Below are positions 18,601 to 25,774 of a DNA stretch of 64,000 bases, piece by piece (position 1 is the first letter of the stretch; the number at the start of each line of letters is the position of its first letter). The stretch lies in contig DGUV01000005.1 of assembly GCA_002395775.1 (NCBI GenBank), forward strand, positions 39,289 through 103,288, given 5' to 3'. The DNA is from Prevotellaceae bacterium UBA4301. Its GTDB lineage: Bacteria; Bacteroidota; Bacteroidia; Bacteroidales; Bacteroidaceae. The notes under the pieces are model-generated. The model was not told the DNA's origin, ran no database searches, and was given only the letters and a program-made list of their open reading frames with translations. The position numbers and the translations under genes were made by a program.

Positions 18601-18873
18601 GAGCAAATCGATGGGCTGGGGATGATATGCGTTTCGTGAAACGCGTTGGATGTTGTTTCGAAGTACGCATAAGGCCTGATGTCCAATGCCGTGACGTTGA
18701 CATAGCGCAAAGATGCGTGGAGAGTTGCCGTGATAGACTATTGTATCCTCGCTGGTGCGCTCCTTTAGCATTCGGTCAAGCAAACGTCCAAGTTGGCGAT
18801 AGCTTGCCAACATGTCGGTGTCGGAACGGAGCAGGGTAAGCACGTCGGCATACAACTCTTGAGGGTAGGTCAT
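15649..18873 (-). CDS. Dna2-like fusion: PD-(D/E)XK nuclease and superfamily 1 helicase
   Basis: A 1074-residue protein. Around residues 320-370 is a nuclease core: QGRMDLL (Asp), then TIVELKSGKRDEF (the ExK pair), then HAWQMALYKEVL, as in PD-(D/E)XK/Cas4-like nucleases. The helicase follows: Walker A GPPGSGKTSQTLRH at about 656, Walker B DEASQVLEPQ at about 773, GDHKQLPAVV (motif III), VERYQGSQRDVILFS at about 989 and NVAITRARHQFLLIG at about 1030, of the Upf1/Dna2 class. I see no four-Cys iron-sulphur arrangement around the nuclease. It probably acts in DNA repair or replication-fork processing. Its start overlaps the transglycosylase stop by 4 bases. Confidence 0.85.
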   Translation of the reverse strand: MTYPQELYADVLTLLRSDTDMLASYRQLGRLLDRMLKERTSEDTIVYHGNSPRIFALCQRHGIGHQALCVLRNNIQRVSRNAYHPQPIDLLFDAKALCQAIEAFYQAPPPQALAELLPNHWRQWESETTETGQHMRFTVSQWDECQIQGYDERGEERTIVYSHEWSLARQLYPLATLNLLDITIDDDGLLHPQFIILEPDYLVDITSVCLCYKESGITPLHYLISKFQPKEDTPAIQLGNVANQFLDDAVRSNDDFLQSMQKSFRDYPLTYCTLEGIDENFFRQCRQHHRNILHTVRHLFPQVGIDVERDGVMLEPTFICPQLGLQGRMDLLTSDCRTIVELKSGKRDEFHNTFRMEHAWQMALYKEVLHYCLEKPRSEVRTLLLYSRYPELYDIRLGRQAIVEALNARNGIVHIDCQLRLRPHEFLMSLNETDFNPLGSNSKLYKNYIRPNIDGFLHTLHTASPLTFDYFSTMLSFLQREQFHAKVGDDRPDSDRGFAQAWLSDIETKLIHGNIMVQLSLQPVVNDEGMMTHILARFDSDNQGQPNFREGDSVVLYEHNSEADLLSNHQSLRCQIEAFAPDNLLLRLPFPQRDTSFVHPTSHYAIEPSHSDNLFHTQYRGLFGILTCDDATRNLFLAQRPPSPDGTDYQLLIGPPGSGKTSQTLRHMVWEELEQTDHTLLLMAYTNRAVDEICQMLASLPGKPAFLRIGQEATCAPDFRPHLLYNYISSCLNRQQLLAAINPVRIVCGTVASLCGSHNIFRLKQFATTYLDEASQVLEPQLLPLLPQLHRFVLIGDHKQLPAVVMQPESASRVSSPALRDIGLTDCRHSLFERLHILIRHRGYTGIEQMLTHQGRMHVDINNYVSHAYYADQLSIVPLPHQQQPLPWTVNGLSDPLMSRLATQHMVAFDVSNLQPSINNKTNESEAKFCALLVASLHQLYLRSHLPWQPRTGIGIIVPFRGQITLVRRHLHQLCIPQADEITIDTVERYQGSQRDVILFSTVVRQPYQVAMLSAPVESDGQRIDRKLNVAITRARHQFLLIGNLSLLRLSTDYSRLINYCEKGTTVNSPLKED

Positions 18874-20036
18874 AGCGGGTCGGAAGGATAGAAGTCTGGA
18901 CGGCGAATCTGGGTGGGATTTTTTGAGCGTTTGGAGGGGGCTGGGGTGCTGGCCTTGCTATAGTTGCGTGCCTGGCCACGATATTGTGCCCAGCGCTCCA
19001 TGATAGAACGTACATACCCATGTGTCTCTGCACCGCGAAGATATCCAGAGGTGACAACGGGGTCGCGGTAGTAAAGTGGCTGGCTCAATTTGAGAATGAA
19101 ATCCTCCACATTGCGCCACTGGTGGTCATCGAGTCCGTGTTTGCGAGTAAGGGCCATTGCGTCGCGCACATGATTGACTCCGCCGTTGTAGGCTGCCAGG
19201 ATGTAGGGAATGCGTGCTACTTGTCCAGGGATGTCGTTAAAAGTAAGGTTGAGTTGTTGCAGATAGCGTACACTTGCCTCGATGTTGGTCTCGGGGTCGA
19301 AGATGTCGCCCTTTACGCCTAAATGTACAGCTGTGGCAGGCATGATTTGCATCAGGCCTTGTGCACCGGCCCAAGAGACAGCATGGGGGTCGAAGGCCGA
19401 TTCCTGATAACATTGTGCAGCCAGCAGCCGCCAGTCCCAGCCAATGGAGGAGGCGTGGCGCTGCAAAAGAACATCATATTGGCAGATGCGACCAGCTGAG
19501 GCATCGAGCATGACGGGACGAGGAGTACGTCGCACTGGGGCCGGTGATGAAGTTCGCTTCTGTACGAGTGTCACAAACTCGGGCTTATACCATTCGTTGA
19601 TGGATTGGTGTAGCTGTGTGGATTCTTTGTTGACAAGCCAGCCGTTGATGCAACGCAATGTGCCTGGGGCGGGATTGAGTTGTATGGCGGCTATGTCAGC
19701 TTCGTGTTTCCTGAGGCGTGAGATGACTTCGGCTGTATCGTGGGCGACCTCCATACGAAGTCGTACTCCAATGTGTCGGGAATAGAGTTCGGCAAGGTCA
19801 TTTTGAAGGCCAAACCCTTTGCCTTTGAATTCGAAGTATGTATCTGGTCCAGAAATTGTTATACAGATTAGTTCGCCTGATTCTTCAATTTCGTAGAGGT
19901 CGTAGTCTTGAGCGGTGCTGTCAGCCTGTTCCGCATCGCTGAACACGGAGGAAAGCTGCCTTTCCTTACTCCCTTCTTTACATGAGCTGAGCAGGAAAAA
20001 CACCAGGCAGGTGACAAGTATTGGTTTCAACTCCAC
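18870..20036 (-). CDS. MltF-like lytic transglycosylase lipoprotein
   Basis: A 388-residue protein from a GTG start at 20036, chosen because the reading frame upstream runs into the uridine kinase gene and because the next residues form a lipoprotein signal (LVTCLVFFLLSSCKEG). The N-terminal half resembles a type 3 solute-binding domain (CITISGPDTYFEFKGKGFGL to DIAAIQLNP). The C-terminal half is an SLT domain: catalytic Glu in CYQESAFDPHA, then GAQGLMQIMPATA and YILAAYNGG. MltF-type enzymes cut peptidoglycan glycan strands at the outer membrane. A TTG two codons later could also start it. Confidence 0.85.
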   Translation of the reverse strand: MELKPILVTCLVFFLLSSCKEGSKERQLSSVFSDAEQADSTAQDYDLYEIEESGELICITISGPDTYFEFKGKGFGLQNDLAELYSRHIGVRLRMEVAHDTAEVISRLRKHEADIAAIQLNPAPGTLRCINGWLVNKESTQLHQSINEWYKPEFVTLVQKRTSSPAPVRRTPRPVMLDASAGRICQYDVLLQRHASSIGWDWRLLAAQCYQESAFDPHAVSWAGAQGLMQIMPATAVHLGVKGDIFDPETNIEASVRYLQQLNLTFNDIPGQVARIPYILAAYNGGVNHVRDAMALTRKHGLDDHQWRNVEDFILKLSQPLYYRDPVVTSGYLRGAETHGYVRSIMERWAQYRGQARNYSKASTPAPSKRSKNPTQIRRPDFYPSDPL

Positions 20037-20043
20037 ATGGGGA

Positions 20044-20667
20044 CTAATTGGTAGCGCTCGGACGCAGGCGGTGAATGATGTAGGTGCGCATGATTTCAAT
20101 GGCCTTCGAGTTGTTCCCTCCCTGTGGAATAATGAGGTCAGCATAGCGCTTGGTGGGTTCTATGAACTCCTCGTGCATGGGCTTCAGTACTTCCAGATAG
20201 CGGTCAATAACCATCTGTGTAGTGCGCCCGCGCTCCACTGTGTCGCGTTGGATGACGCGTATGAGACGTTCGTCAGGGTCGGCATCGACAAAGATTTTTA
20301 GGTCCATCAGGTCACGCAACTCACGTTTCCATAAGGCCATGATGCCCTCAAGAATAATCACTTCGCAGGGCTCGACATGTACGGTTTCGGACTGACGGTT
20401 GCTTTCGATGTAGGAATAGGTAGGCTGTTCGATGGCGCGTCCATGTCTGAGTTCTTCGATTTGGTGGGTCAATAAATCCCAATCGAAGGCGTCAGGATGG
20501 TCAAAGTTGATGCGACGGCGTTCTTCCATTGTGAGACTGGTTGTGTCGTTGTAATAAGAGTCCTGTGGAATGAGCGAAATCTTGTCGCCAGGCAGTGCCT
20601 CGATAATTTTCTTCACAACGGTGGTCTTGCCGCTCCCTGTCCCACCTGCGATGCCGATGATGTACAT
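20044..20667 (-). CDS. udk: Uridine kinase
   Basis: A 207-residue kinase with the P-loop GIAGGTGSGKTTVVKK at its start, the uridine/cytidine site segments IPQDSYYND and FDHPDAFDWDLL, and RVIQRDTVERGRT of the lid. Length and motifs match uridine kinase, which makes UMP/CMP in pyrimidine salvage. It lies 9 bases after the lipid kinase and 7 before the transglycosylase. A nucleoside phosphorylase elsewhere in the window (58928-59797) could serve the same salvage pathways. Confidence 0.93.
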   Translation of the reverse strand: MYIIGIAGGTGSGKTTVVKKIIEALPGDKISLIPQDSYYNDTTSLTMEERRRINFDHPDAFDWDLLTHQIEELRHGRAIEQPTYSYIESNRQSETVHVEPCEVIILEGIMALWKRELRDLMDLKIFVDADPDERLIRVIQRDTVERGRTTQMVIDRYLEVLKPMHEEFIEPTKRYADLIIPQGGNNSKAIEIMRTYIIHRLRPSATN

Positions 20668-20676
20668 AATATTATA

Positions 20677-21720
20677 TTATATTTTAAGTTTGTTCAAGAG
20701 TTCATTATTGATGCGCTTAATGCGCTCGTTGGTCTGCCGCACTTCTGTTTGTATGTCAGAGCGAAGTCGGTCGACCTCAATTTGCATGTTGTTGTAGATG
20801 TCGGTAAAGGTGCTGAAAATGGGCAGGCTCAGGCGCTGCTCCTTGGGATTGACCACCATATTTATGCCATGGCTGATGAGCTTGACATCAATGTCTGTTC
20901 CGCATTGCATGGGGTCTCCATCGAAGTGGACAACGCCCGGATTGTTACGATGGATGTGGACTTGTTTGCACTGAAATGTGCGTGTATGCTGGTTTTTGTC
21001 GATGGTTTTGTTGAGTAACTGTACTACCACTTGAGGCGCTTCCAGCAGGTTGAAGGGCTCGAGGATGGTGACATCCATGAGCCCGTCGTTCATCGACGCG
21101 GCAGGGGCTATATACACATTGTTGCCATACTGGCTGGCATTGGCACAGGCGATGAGGAAAGCCTCGTAGGTTTCCTCCTGTCCGTCAATGCTGATCTTGT
21201 AGGTCTCAGGCTTGTATGTGAGACTCTGTTTTAAGGTATTGTCAACGTAGGTCATGAGGCCGCGCTTACCTGCTTCGGCAAATTTCTGGCTGATGAAGGC
21301 ATCGAACCCAATCCCACAGGTACAGAAAAAGGGTTGCTCATTGATGAGTCCATAGTCGAGTGTCTCAATGTGGCATTCGGCCAGGATTTTTAGAGCTCCG
21401 ATGGGGTTGATAGGGATGAACAGGTGGCGTGCCAGCCCGTTGCCGCTTCCACAGGGGATGATGGCAAGTGCTGATGGAGTGTGGGTGAGCGAACGGGCAA
21501 CTTCGTTTACGGTGCCGTCACCTCCAACAGCAACCACCACATTTATGCCTTGGTCTGCTGCTTCATGGGCGAGTTGGGCTGCATGACCAGAACACTTCGT
21601 ATAGACAATGTCATATTGAAATTTCTCGGCATCCAAGTATTCTGGAATGAGCCTGACGATACTTTCCTTACCTCGTGTGCCCGAAATGGGGTTGATGATA
21701 AATCGAACGCTTCTTTTCAT
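20677..21720 (-). CDS. Diacylglycerol/sphingoid-type lipid kinase
   Basis: A 347-residue protein of the DAGK catalytic family (YegS/BmrU/sphingosine kinase). Seen are INPISGTRGK near the start, the nucleotide-binding GGDGTVNEVARSL and PCGSGNGLARHL, and a C-terminal beta domain with FDGDPMQCG. The ATG at 21720 gives the family-typical start (MKRSVRFIINPIS); an upstream Met adds eight residues. A short coiled tail ends the protein (about 310-347). It is the first gene of the four-gene minus operon and is divergent from serine palmitoyltransferase, so a sphingoid lipid substrate is plausible but unproven. Confidence 0.85.
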   Translation of the reverse strand: MKRSVRFIINPISGTRGKESIVRLIPEYLDAEKFQYDIVYTKCSGHAAQLAHEAADQGINVVVAVGGDGTVNEVARSLTHTPSALAIIPCGSGNGLARHLFIPINPIGALKILAECHIETLDYGLINEQPFFCTCGIGFDAFISQKFAEAGKRGLMTYVDNTLKQSLTYKPETYKISIDGQEETYEAFLIACANASQYGNNVYIAPAASMNDGLMDVTILEPFNLLEAPQVVVQLLNKTIDKNQHTRTFQCKQVHIHRNNPGVVHFDGDPMQCGTDIDVKLISHGINMVVNPKEQRLSLPIFSTFTDIYNNMQIEVDRLRSDIQTEVRQTNERIKRINNELLNKLKI

Positions 21721-21732
21721 AACTACTGCCGA

Positions 21733-21852
21733 CAAAGATAACAAAAAGTTTAGGATTGGTAGTTGGGAAAGTACAATATTCTTTGTTTATCCTATATTAT
21801 CTTTTTTTTTATCTTTACAATTTTCAATATTCAACTTTTTGTAGTATCTTTG
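21733..21852. promoter_or_regulatory. Divergent promoter region between lipid kinase and serine palmitoyltransferase
   Basis: Two perfect -7 boxes face away from each other: TATCTTTG on the minus strand (21733-21740) for the lipid kinase operon, and TATCTTTG on the plus strand (21845-21852) for serine palmitoyltransferase, 22 bases before its ATG. The plus-strand -33 position (21821-21824) is TTTT, one mismatch from TTTG with the usual 20-base spacing. The spacer is strongly T-rich. Confidence 0.65.
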
Positions 21853-21874
21853 CAGCCTGTATTGAATATAGAAT

Positions 21875-23062
21875 ATGGGTTTACTACAGGAAAAACTATC
21901 TCATTATACTCTGCCACAGGAGTTTATGGCGCAGGGTATCTATCCTTATTTTCGTGAAATTGAGGGTAAGCAAGGCACCGAGGTCATTATGGAAGGCAAG
22001 CGCGTGCTGATGTTTGGTTCGAACGCCTACACTGGACTTACAGGCGACCAGCGTGTCATAGATGCCGGTTGTGCTGCCATGCAGAAGTATGGTAGCGGCT
22101 GTGCAGGCAGTAGGTTCCTAAACGGCACGCTCGACATCCATGTCCAGCTTGAGAAAGAACTTGCCGAGTTCGTCGGTAAAGAGGAAGCGTTGTGCTTTGC
22201 CACAGGCTTCACCGTTAATTCGGGTGTTATCAGCCAACTTGTGGGCAAGAACGACTATGTGATTTGCGACGACCGTGACCACGCATCAATTGTTGATGGA
22301 CGACGTCTTTCATTTGCTACCCAACTGAAGTACAAGCACAATGATATGGCTGATCTGGAGAAACATCTCCAGCGTTGCGAGCCCGATGCCATCAAGCTTA
22401 TTGTAGTGGATGGTGTGTTCTCAATGGAGGGTGACCTTTGCAAGCTTCCCGAGATTGTGGAACTAAAGAAGAAGTATCCCGGTACCGCCATCATGGTGGA
22501 CGAGGCTCATGGTATTGGTGTTTTCGGCCGTCAGGGCAGAGGTGTGTGTGACCACTTCGGACTTACGAAAGATGTTGACCTCATCATGGGCACTTTCTCT
22601 AAGTCGTTGGCTTCCATCGGTGGCTTTATAGCAGCTGATCACAGTATTATCAACTGGCTTCGCCACACCGTTCGAACCTACATATTCTCGGCATCGTGCA
22701 CGCCAGCAGCTACCGCGGCTGCGCGTGAAGCATTGCACATCATCCAGCAGGAGCCCGAGCGGCTACAAGCCTTGTGGGATGTCACCAACTATGCCCTGAA
22801 GCGTTTCCGTGAGGAAGGTTTTGAAATTGGCGACACGGAGAGTCCCATCATTCCCCTCTATGTCCGTGACACGGAGAAGACCTTCAAGGCTGTTGCTATG
22901 GCTTTCAATGAGGGCGTGTTCATCAATCCGGTCATACCTCCAGCCTGTGCTCCTCAGGACACATTGGTGCGCTATGCGCTCATGGCCAACCACACGCACG
23001 CTCAGGTGGATGAGTCAGTCGAGAAACTTAAGAAGGTATTTAAGGAACTCGAAATCCTTTGA
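21875..23062 (+). CDS. spt: Serine palmitoyltransferase-like 2-amino-3-oxoacyl synthase
   Basis: A 395-residue alpha-oxoamine synthase, a PLP enzyme joining an amino acid to an acyl-CoA. Visible are YGSGCAGSRFLNGT, DRDHASIVDG (stacking His), DEAHGIGVFGRQGRG and the PLP lysine in GTFSKSLASIGGF. The close relatives are serine palmitoyltransferase, KBL (2-amino-3-ketobutyrate ligase) and BioF. The N-terminal form (GIYPYFREIEGKQGTEV) fits the Bacteroidetes SPT that starts sphingolipid synthesis. The divergent lipid kinase supports a lipid role. BioF/KBL is a less likely alternative. Confidence 0.82.
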   Translation: MGLLQEKLSHYTLPQEFMAQGIYPYFREIEGKQGTEVIMEGKRVLMFGSNAYTGLTGDQRVIDAGCAAMQKYGSGCAGSRFLNGTLDIHVQLEKELAEFVGKEEALCFATGFTVNSGVISQLVGKNDYVICDDRDHASIVDGRRLSFATQLKYKHNDMADLEKHLQRCEPDAIKLIVVDGVFSMEGDLCKLPEIVELKKKYPGTAIMVDEAHGIGVFGRQGRGVCDHFGLTKDVDLIMGTFSKSLASIGGFIAADHSIINWLRHTVRTYIFSASCTPAATAAAREALHIIQQEPERLQALWDVTNYALKRFREEGFEIGDTESPIIPLYVRDTEKTFKAVAMAFNEGVFINPVIPPACAPQDTLVRYALMANHTHAQVDESVEKLKKVFKELEIL

Positions 23063-24357
23063 TTAGCCTGTCGCATTTGGGCATTGATGCCCTCAACGCT
23101 ATGCAACAAGACACCGCTGCGGCCTATCGCCGTAGTGGTGATTTGTTGTTGCTCAGTCCAACGGGCAGTGGAAAGACACTGGCCTACCTGCTTCCGTTGC
23201 TCGAGTCGTTGGACTCGGCTTCCAGTGAGGTTCAGGCCGTGGTTATCGTTCCCAGTCGTGAGTTAGCCATGCAGACCTGTAAGGTGGTTCGTGACATGAA
23301 GACTGAGGTGCGTGCCTTGCCTCTTTACGGTGGTCGGCCTGCTATGGATGAGCATCGTCAGTTGCAGTCCGTTCGTCCTCAGCTTGTGGTTGGGACCCCG
23401 GGGCGCCTGCTTGACCATCTGCAGAAAGGAAACTTTATGTCAAACTCCGTCAGAACGCTCATCATCGACGAGTTCGACAAGTGCCTTGAGCAGGGCTTCC
23501 GCGATGAGATGTCAGCAGTGATGGCCCATCTGCCGCGTGTGGGCAAGCGCATGTTGCTCTCTGCCACTGACGACATCTCTATCAGCCAATATCTCACCTC
23601 GTACACTCGCCTCGATTTCCTTTCAGACTCCAACAATGGAGAGCGCACGAGCGAGCTTTTCGTCAAATCATTAGAAAAGGATAAGCTCGGTACGCTCTCT
23701 TCATTGCTCATATCGTTGGGTGCCGAGTCGTCGTTGGTCTTTGTAGGATTTCGTGAGAGTGTGGAGCGTGTCGCTGATTACCTGCGTCGTCAGGGCTTTT
23801 CTGCTGCAGCCATGCATGGAGGCATGGAACAGCGCGACCGCGAGCGTCAGCTCTTCCGATTTGTTTCAGGCTCATGCAACATCCTTGTGGCCACCGACCT
23901 GGCCAGTCGCGGTCTTGACATTGACAATCTGCAAAATGTCATCCACTACCATTTGCCCCTTACTGACGAGGTGCGTACTCATCGTAATGGACGTACAGCC
24001 CGCTGGGATCGTCTGGGACGAATCTTTTACCTCGTAGGTCCAGAAGAGCAGCCGCCCTTGGATGTACAGGAAACATCATTGCGGGTGGCGCATCAGGGTG
24101 AGCATGCCCCCTTGCCGCTTTGGGAAGCACTCTACATCGGCAAGGGACGCAAGGACAAGCTTTCGCGTGGCGATATTGCAGGTTTCCTTATGAAAGTTGG
24201 AGGGTTGCAGCGCGAGGAGGTTGGGCTCATAGATGTTCGCGACCATCAAAGTTATGCAGCCGTCCGCCGCGATGGTGTGCACAATCTGATTAAGCGTTTG
24301 GCTGGACAGAAAATCAAGGGCATGAAGACCATCGTTCAGGTGGCCTCTCTTGCCTGA
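23059..24357 (+). CDS. DEAD-box-like RNA helicase with DEFD in motif II
   Basis: A 432-residue helicase starting at a TTG that overlaps the SPT stop; the Q-motif-like LGIDALNAMQQDT directly follows, which supports this start over the ATG at 23101. Motifs: I SPTGSGKT, Ia VVIVPSRELA, GTPGRLLDHL, II DEFD (residue A replaced by F), III SATD, IV VFVGFRESVERVADYL, V ATDLASRGLDID, VI HRNGRTARW. After the core is about 100 residues that may bind RNA. Translational coupling with SPT is likely, a functional link is not. It ends 38 bases before the 22-base repeat array. Confidence 0.85.
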   Translation: MISLSHLGIDALNAMQQDTAAAYRRSGDLLLLSPTGSGKTLAYLLPLLESLDSASSEVQAVVIVPSRELAMQTCKVVRDMKTEVRALPLYGGRPAMDEHRQLQSVRPQLVVGTPGRLLDHLQKGNFMSNSVRTLIIDEFDKCLEQGFRDEMSAVMAHLPRVGKRMLLSATDDISISQYLTSYTRLDFLSDSNNGERTSELFVKSLEKDKLGTLSSLLISLGAESSLVFVGFRESVERVADYLRRQGFSAAAMHGGMEQRDRERQLFRFVSGSCNILVATDLASRGLDIDNLQNVIHYHLPLTDEVRTHRNGRTARWDRLGRIFYLVGPEEQPPLDVQETSLRVAHQGEHAPLPLWEALYIGKGRKDKLSRGDIAGFLMKVGGLQREEVGLIDVRDHQSYAAVRRDGVHNLIKRLAGQKIKGMKTIVQVASLA

Positions 24358-24395
24358 ATTCTATGTTTTTAATGATTACTATTAATGCTTGCGCG

Positions 24396-24477
24396 GCTTG
24401 CGTTATCTTAGGCTTAAGGTTGGGCAACCTTGTGCCTGAGGTTGGGCAACCTTGTGCCTGAGGTTGGGCAACCTTAC
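24396..24477. repeat. Array 2 of the 22-base intergenic repeat
   Basis: Two identical 22-base units begin at 24418 and 24440: the dyad core GGTTGGGCAACC followed by the spacer TTGTGCCTGA. A third, partial unit begins at 24462, and a degenerate unit (13 of 22 positions by eye) precedes at 24396. The array lies between convergent genes (helicase end 24357; J-domain gene stop at 24474-24476), and its last unit overlaps that stop codon. Confidence 0.88.
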
Positions 24478-25265
24478 TTCATGCCGCGGGCACGATAGAT
24501 GCGGTCCTTGGCATCGGCAATGGCTTGGAACTTCTTTTCTGCGGCACGTCGAATGTCTTCCCCCAACGAGGCTACGCGGTCGGGGTGGTTTTCGCGAGCC
24601 ATGCGTTTGTAAGCCTGACGCACCTCGTCATCAGTGGCATCGGGGTGGATGCCCAGCACTTGATAGGCAGCTTCGAGAGTCTCTTCGCCTAATCCCATCA
24701 TCTGGTCGGCAGTGTTGGCCTCGAGGCCCATGTTCCGGCAGATGGTCTTCAGTTCTTCGCGTTCCTGTGGGTGTATGGTGCCGTCGGCCTTTGCAATCTC
24801 ACAGAGGAAGGCTATTAGTTGCAGCCTTTGTTCCCGTGGCATGGCAAAGGCCATTTGCTGGCAGATGGCCATAATCTGGCTGTCCCAACCTGCTCCCATG
24901 CGTTTCTTTTCTTCAAAAAGGCGGAGCAGAATCTGTTCACCTTCGGTCTCGGCCTGTGCGGAGAAGTTTTGGCGAAGGAAGCGGCGCACGAATTCCATCT
25001 CGCTGTGCATGATACGTCCGTCAGCATGGATGATGTGGGCGGCCAGTGTCATAAGAGAGAAGAGAAATCCGTTGCGGTCGCCTTGTTGCTGGCGTCGGCT
25101 TGCAGTTGAGCGTTGTTCTTGTTGGTTAAGTTCTTCGGGAGTGAAGTAGTTGTCTTGGTCAAAGACGGAGTCGAAGAGTGCTCCGAGCACAATTCCGGCG
25201 AGCATACCTAATGGGCCGCCACTCATGAGGCCCAGAAAGCCTCCAATCCATTTTCCTATTGCCAT
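24474..25265 (-). CDS. DjlA-like protein with TerB-type and J domains
   Basis: A 263-residue protein. The N-terminus has a glycine-rich membrane segment (GKWIGGFLGLMSGGPLGMLA), like the membrane anchor of DjlA. The middle (about 65-185) is helical and TerB-like, with ADGRIMHSEMEFVRRFL and KADGTIHPQEREEL. The C-terminal J domain starts at about 200 and has the essential HPD (MARENHPDRVASLG), which stimulates DnaK ATPase. It is thus a membrane-tethered co-chaperone. The stop codon lies inside repeat array 2. The 113-residue winged-helix gene is just upstream. Confidence 0.85.
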   Translation of the reverse strand: MAIGKWIGGFLGLMSGGPLGMLAGIVLGALFDSVFDQDNYFTPEELNQQEQRSTASRRQQQGDRNGFLFSLMTLAAHIIHADGRIMHSEMEFVRRFLRQNFSAQAETEGEQILLRLFEEKKRMGAGWDSQIMAICQQMAFAMPREQRLQLIAFLCEIAKADGTIHPQEREELKTICRNMGLEANTADQMMGLGEETLEAAYQVLGIHPDATDDEVRQAYKRMARENHPDRVASLGEDIRRAAEKKFQAIADAKDRIYRARGMK

Positions 25266-25304
25266 GTAATTCAGGGGTAATGTGTGTTATCCGATTCGGT
25301 GACG

Positions 25305-25646
25305 TCAGCTAAAGAGCAACAGCTGGCGGCTTTCGTCGCGCTTGGATGGTTTCGAGGGGCGCTCCTCATCCTTAGGCATGTCTATGAAGAGGTCCATCTG
25401 TACTGCTACGTCCTGTCGCAAGGCGTATTGTCCCCTGCGCAGGTGCAGAAAGGGTGAGTGGCGCTGGCGCGATTGATAGTAGAGATAGTGCCGAACTTGT
25501 TCGTAGAGCGGTTCGTAGATTACATCATGGGAAAAGATGCCACTATGCAAATTGTAGAGCTGGCGAGAAAGATGCCGCACATTCATACCCTCCCGTCCAG
25601 AGCGTAAGAGCATGTCCATGATGTCGGTGTGATAGGCGTTCTTCAT
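25305..25646 (-). CDS. Small winged-helix-like protein with two clamp-binding-like motifs
   Basis: A 113-residue protein not in a family I can name with certainty. Residues 1-77 resemble a winged helix of the HARE-HTH type: helical start (TDIMDMLLRSGREGMNVRHL) and a closing beta wing HSPFLHLRRGQYALR. The acidic/basic tail then carries QMDLF (83-87) and QLLLF (108-112, one residue before the end), both close to the QL(S/D)LF pentapeptide that binds the DNA polymerase sliding clamp. It is upstream of the DjlA-like gene on the same strand with a 39-base gap. A DNA-linked role is inferred. Confidence 0.6.
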   Translation of the reverse strand: MKNAYHTDIMDMLLRSGREGMNVRHLSRQLYNLHSGIFSHDVIYEPLYEQVRHYLYYQSRQRHSPFLHLRRGQYALRQDVAVQMDLFIDMPKDEERPSKPSKRDESRQLLLFS

Positions 25647-25668
25647 CGCATATGTAGCATTTACGAGA

Positions 25669-25676
25669 CAAATGTA
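25669..25676 (-). promoter_or_regulatory. Predicted -7 promoter element for the winged-helix and DjlA-like genes
   Basis: Minus strand TACATTTG, matching TAnnTTTG, 23 bases before the ATG at 25646. On the plus strand a weaker box (TAACTTTA, 25721-25728) could serve the carbohydrate operon that begins at 25775. Confidence 0.5.
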
Positions 25677-25774
25677 CGAATAATTTCACAATTTACAATG
25701 GAGTATTCATAATTATTTCTTAACTTTACGGGCAAATCAACTAATTGAATATAACTAATAAAATAAATTATGAT

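Noticed and set aside
15649..18873. A Cas4/CRISPR-linked nuclease
   Set aside because: The nuclease domain is related in fold, but it is fused to a helicase and there is no CRISPR array or cas gene nearby.
20037..20144. N-terminal extension of the transglycosylase to 20144
   Set aside because: It overlaps the uridine kinase gene; the GTG at 20036 begins a proper lipoprotein signal.
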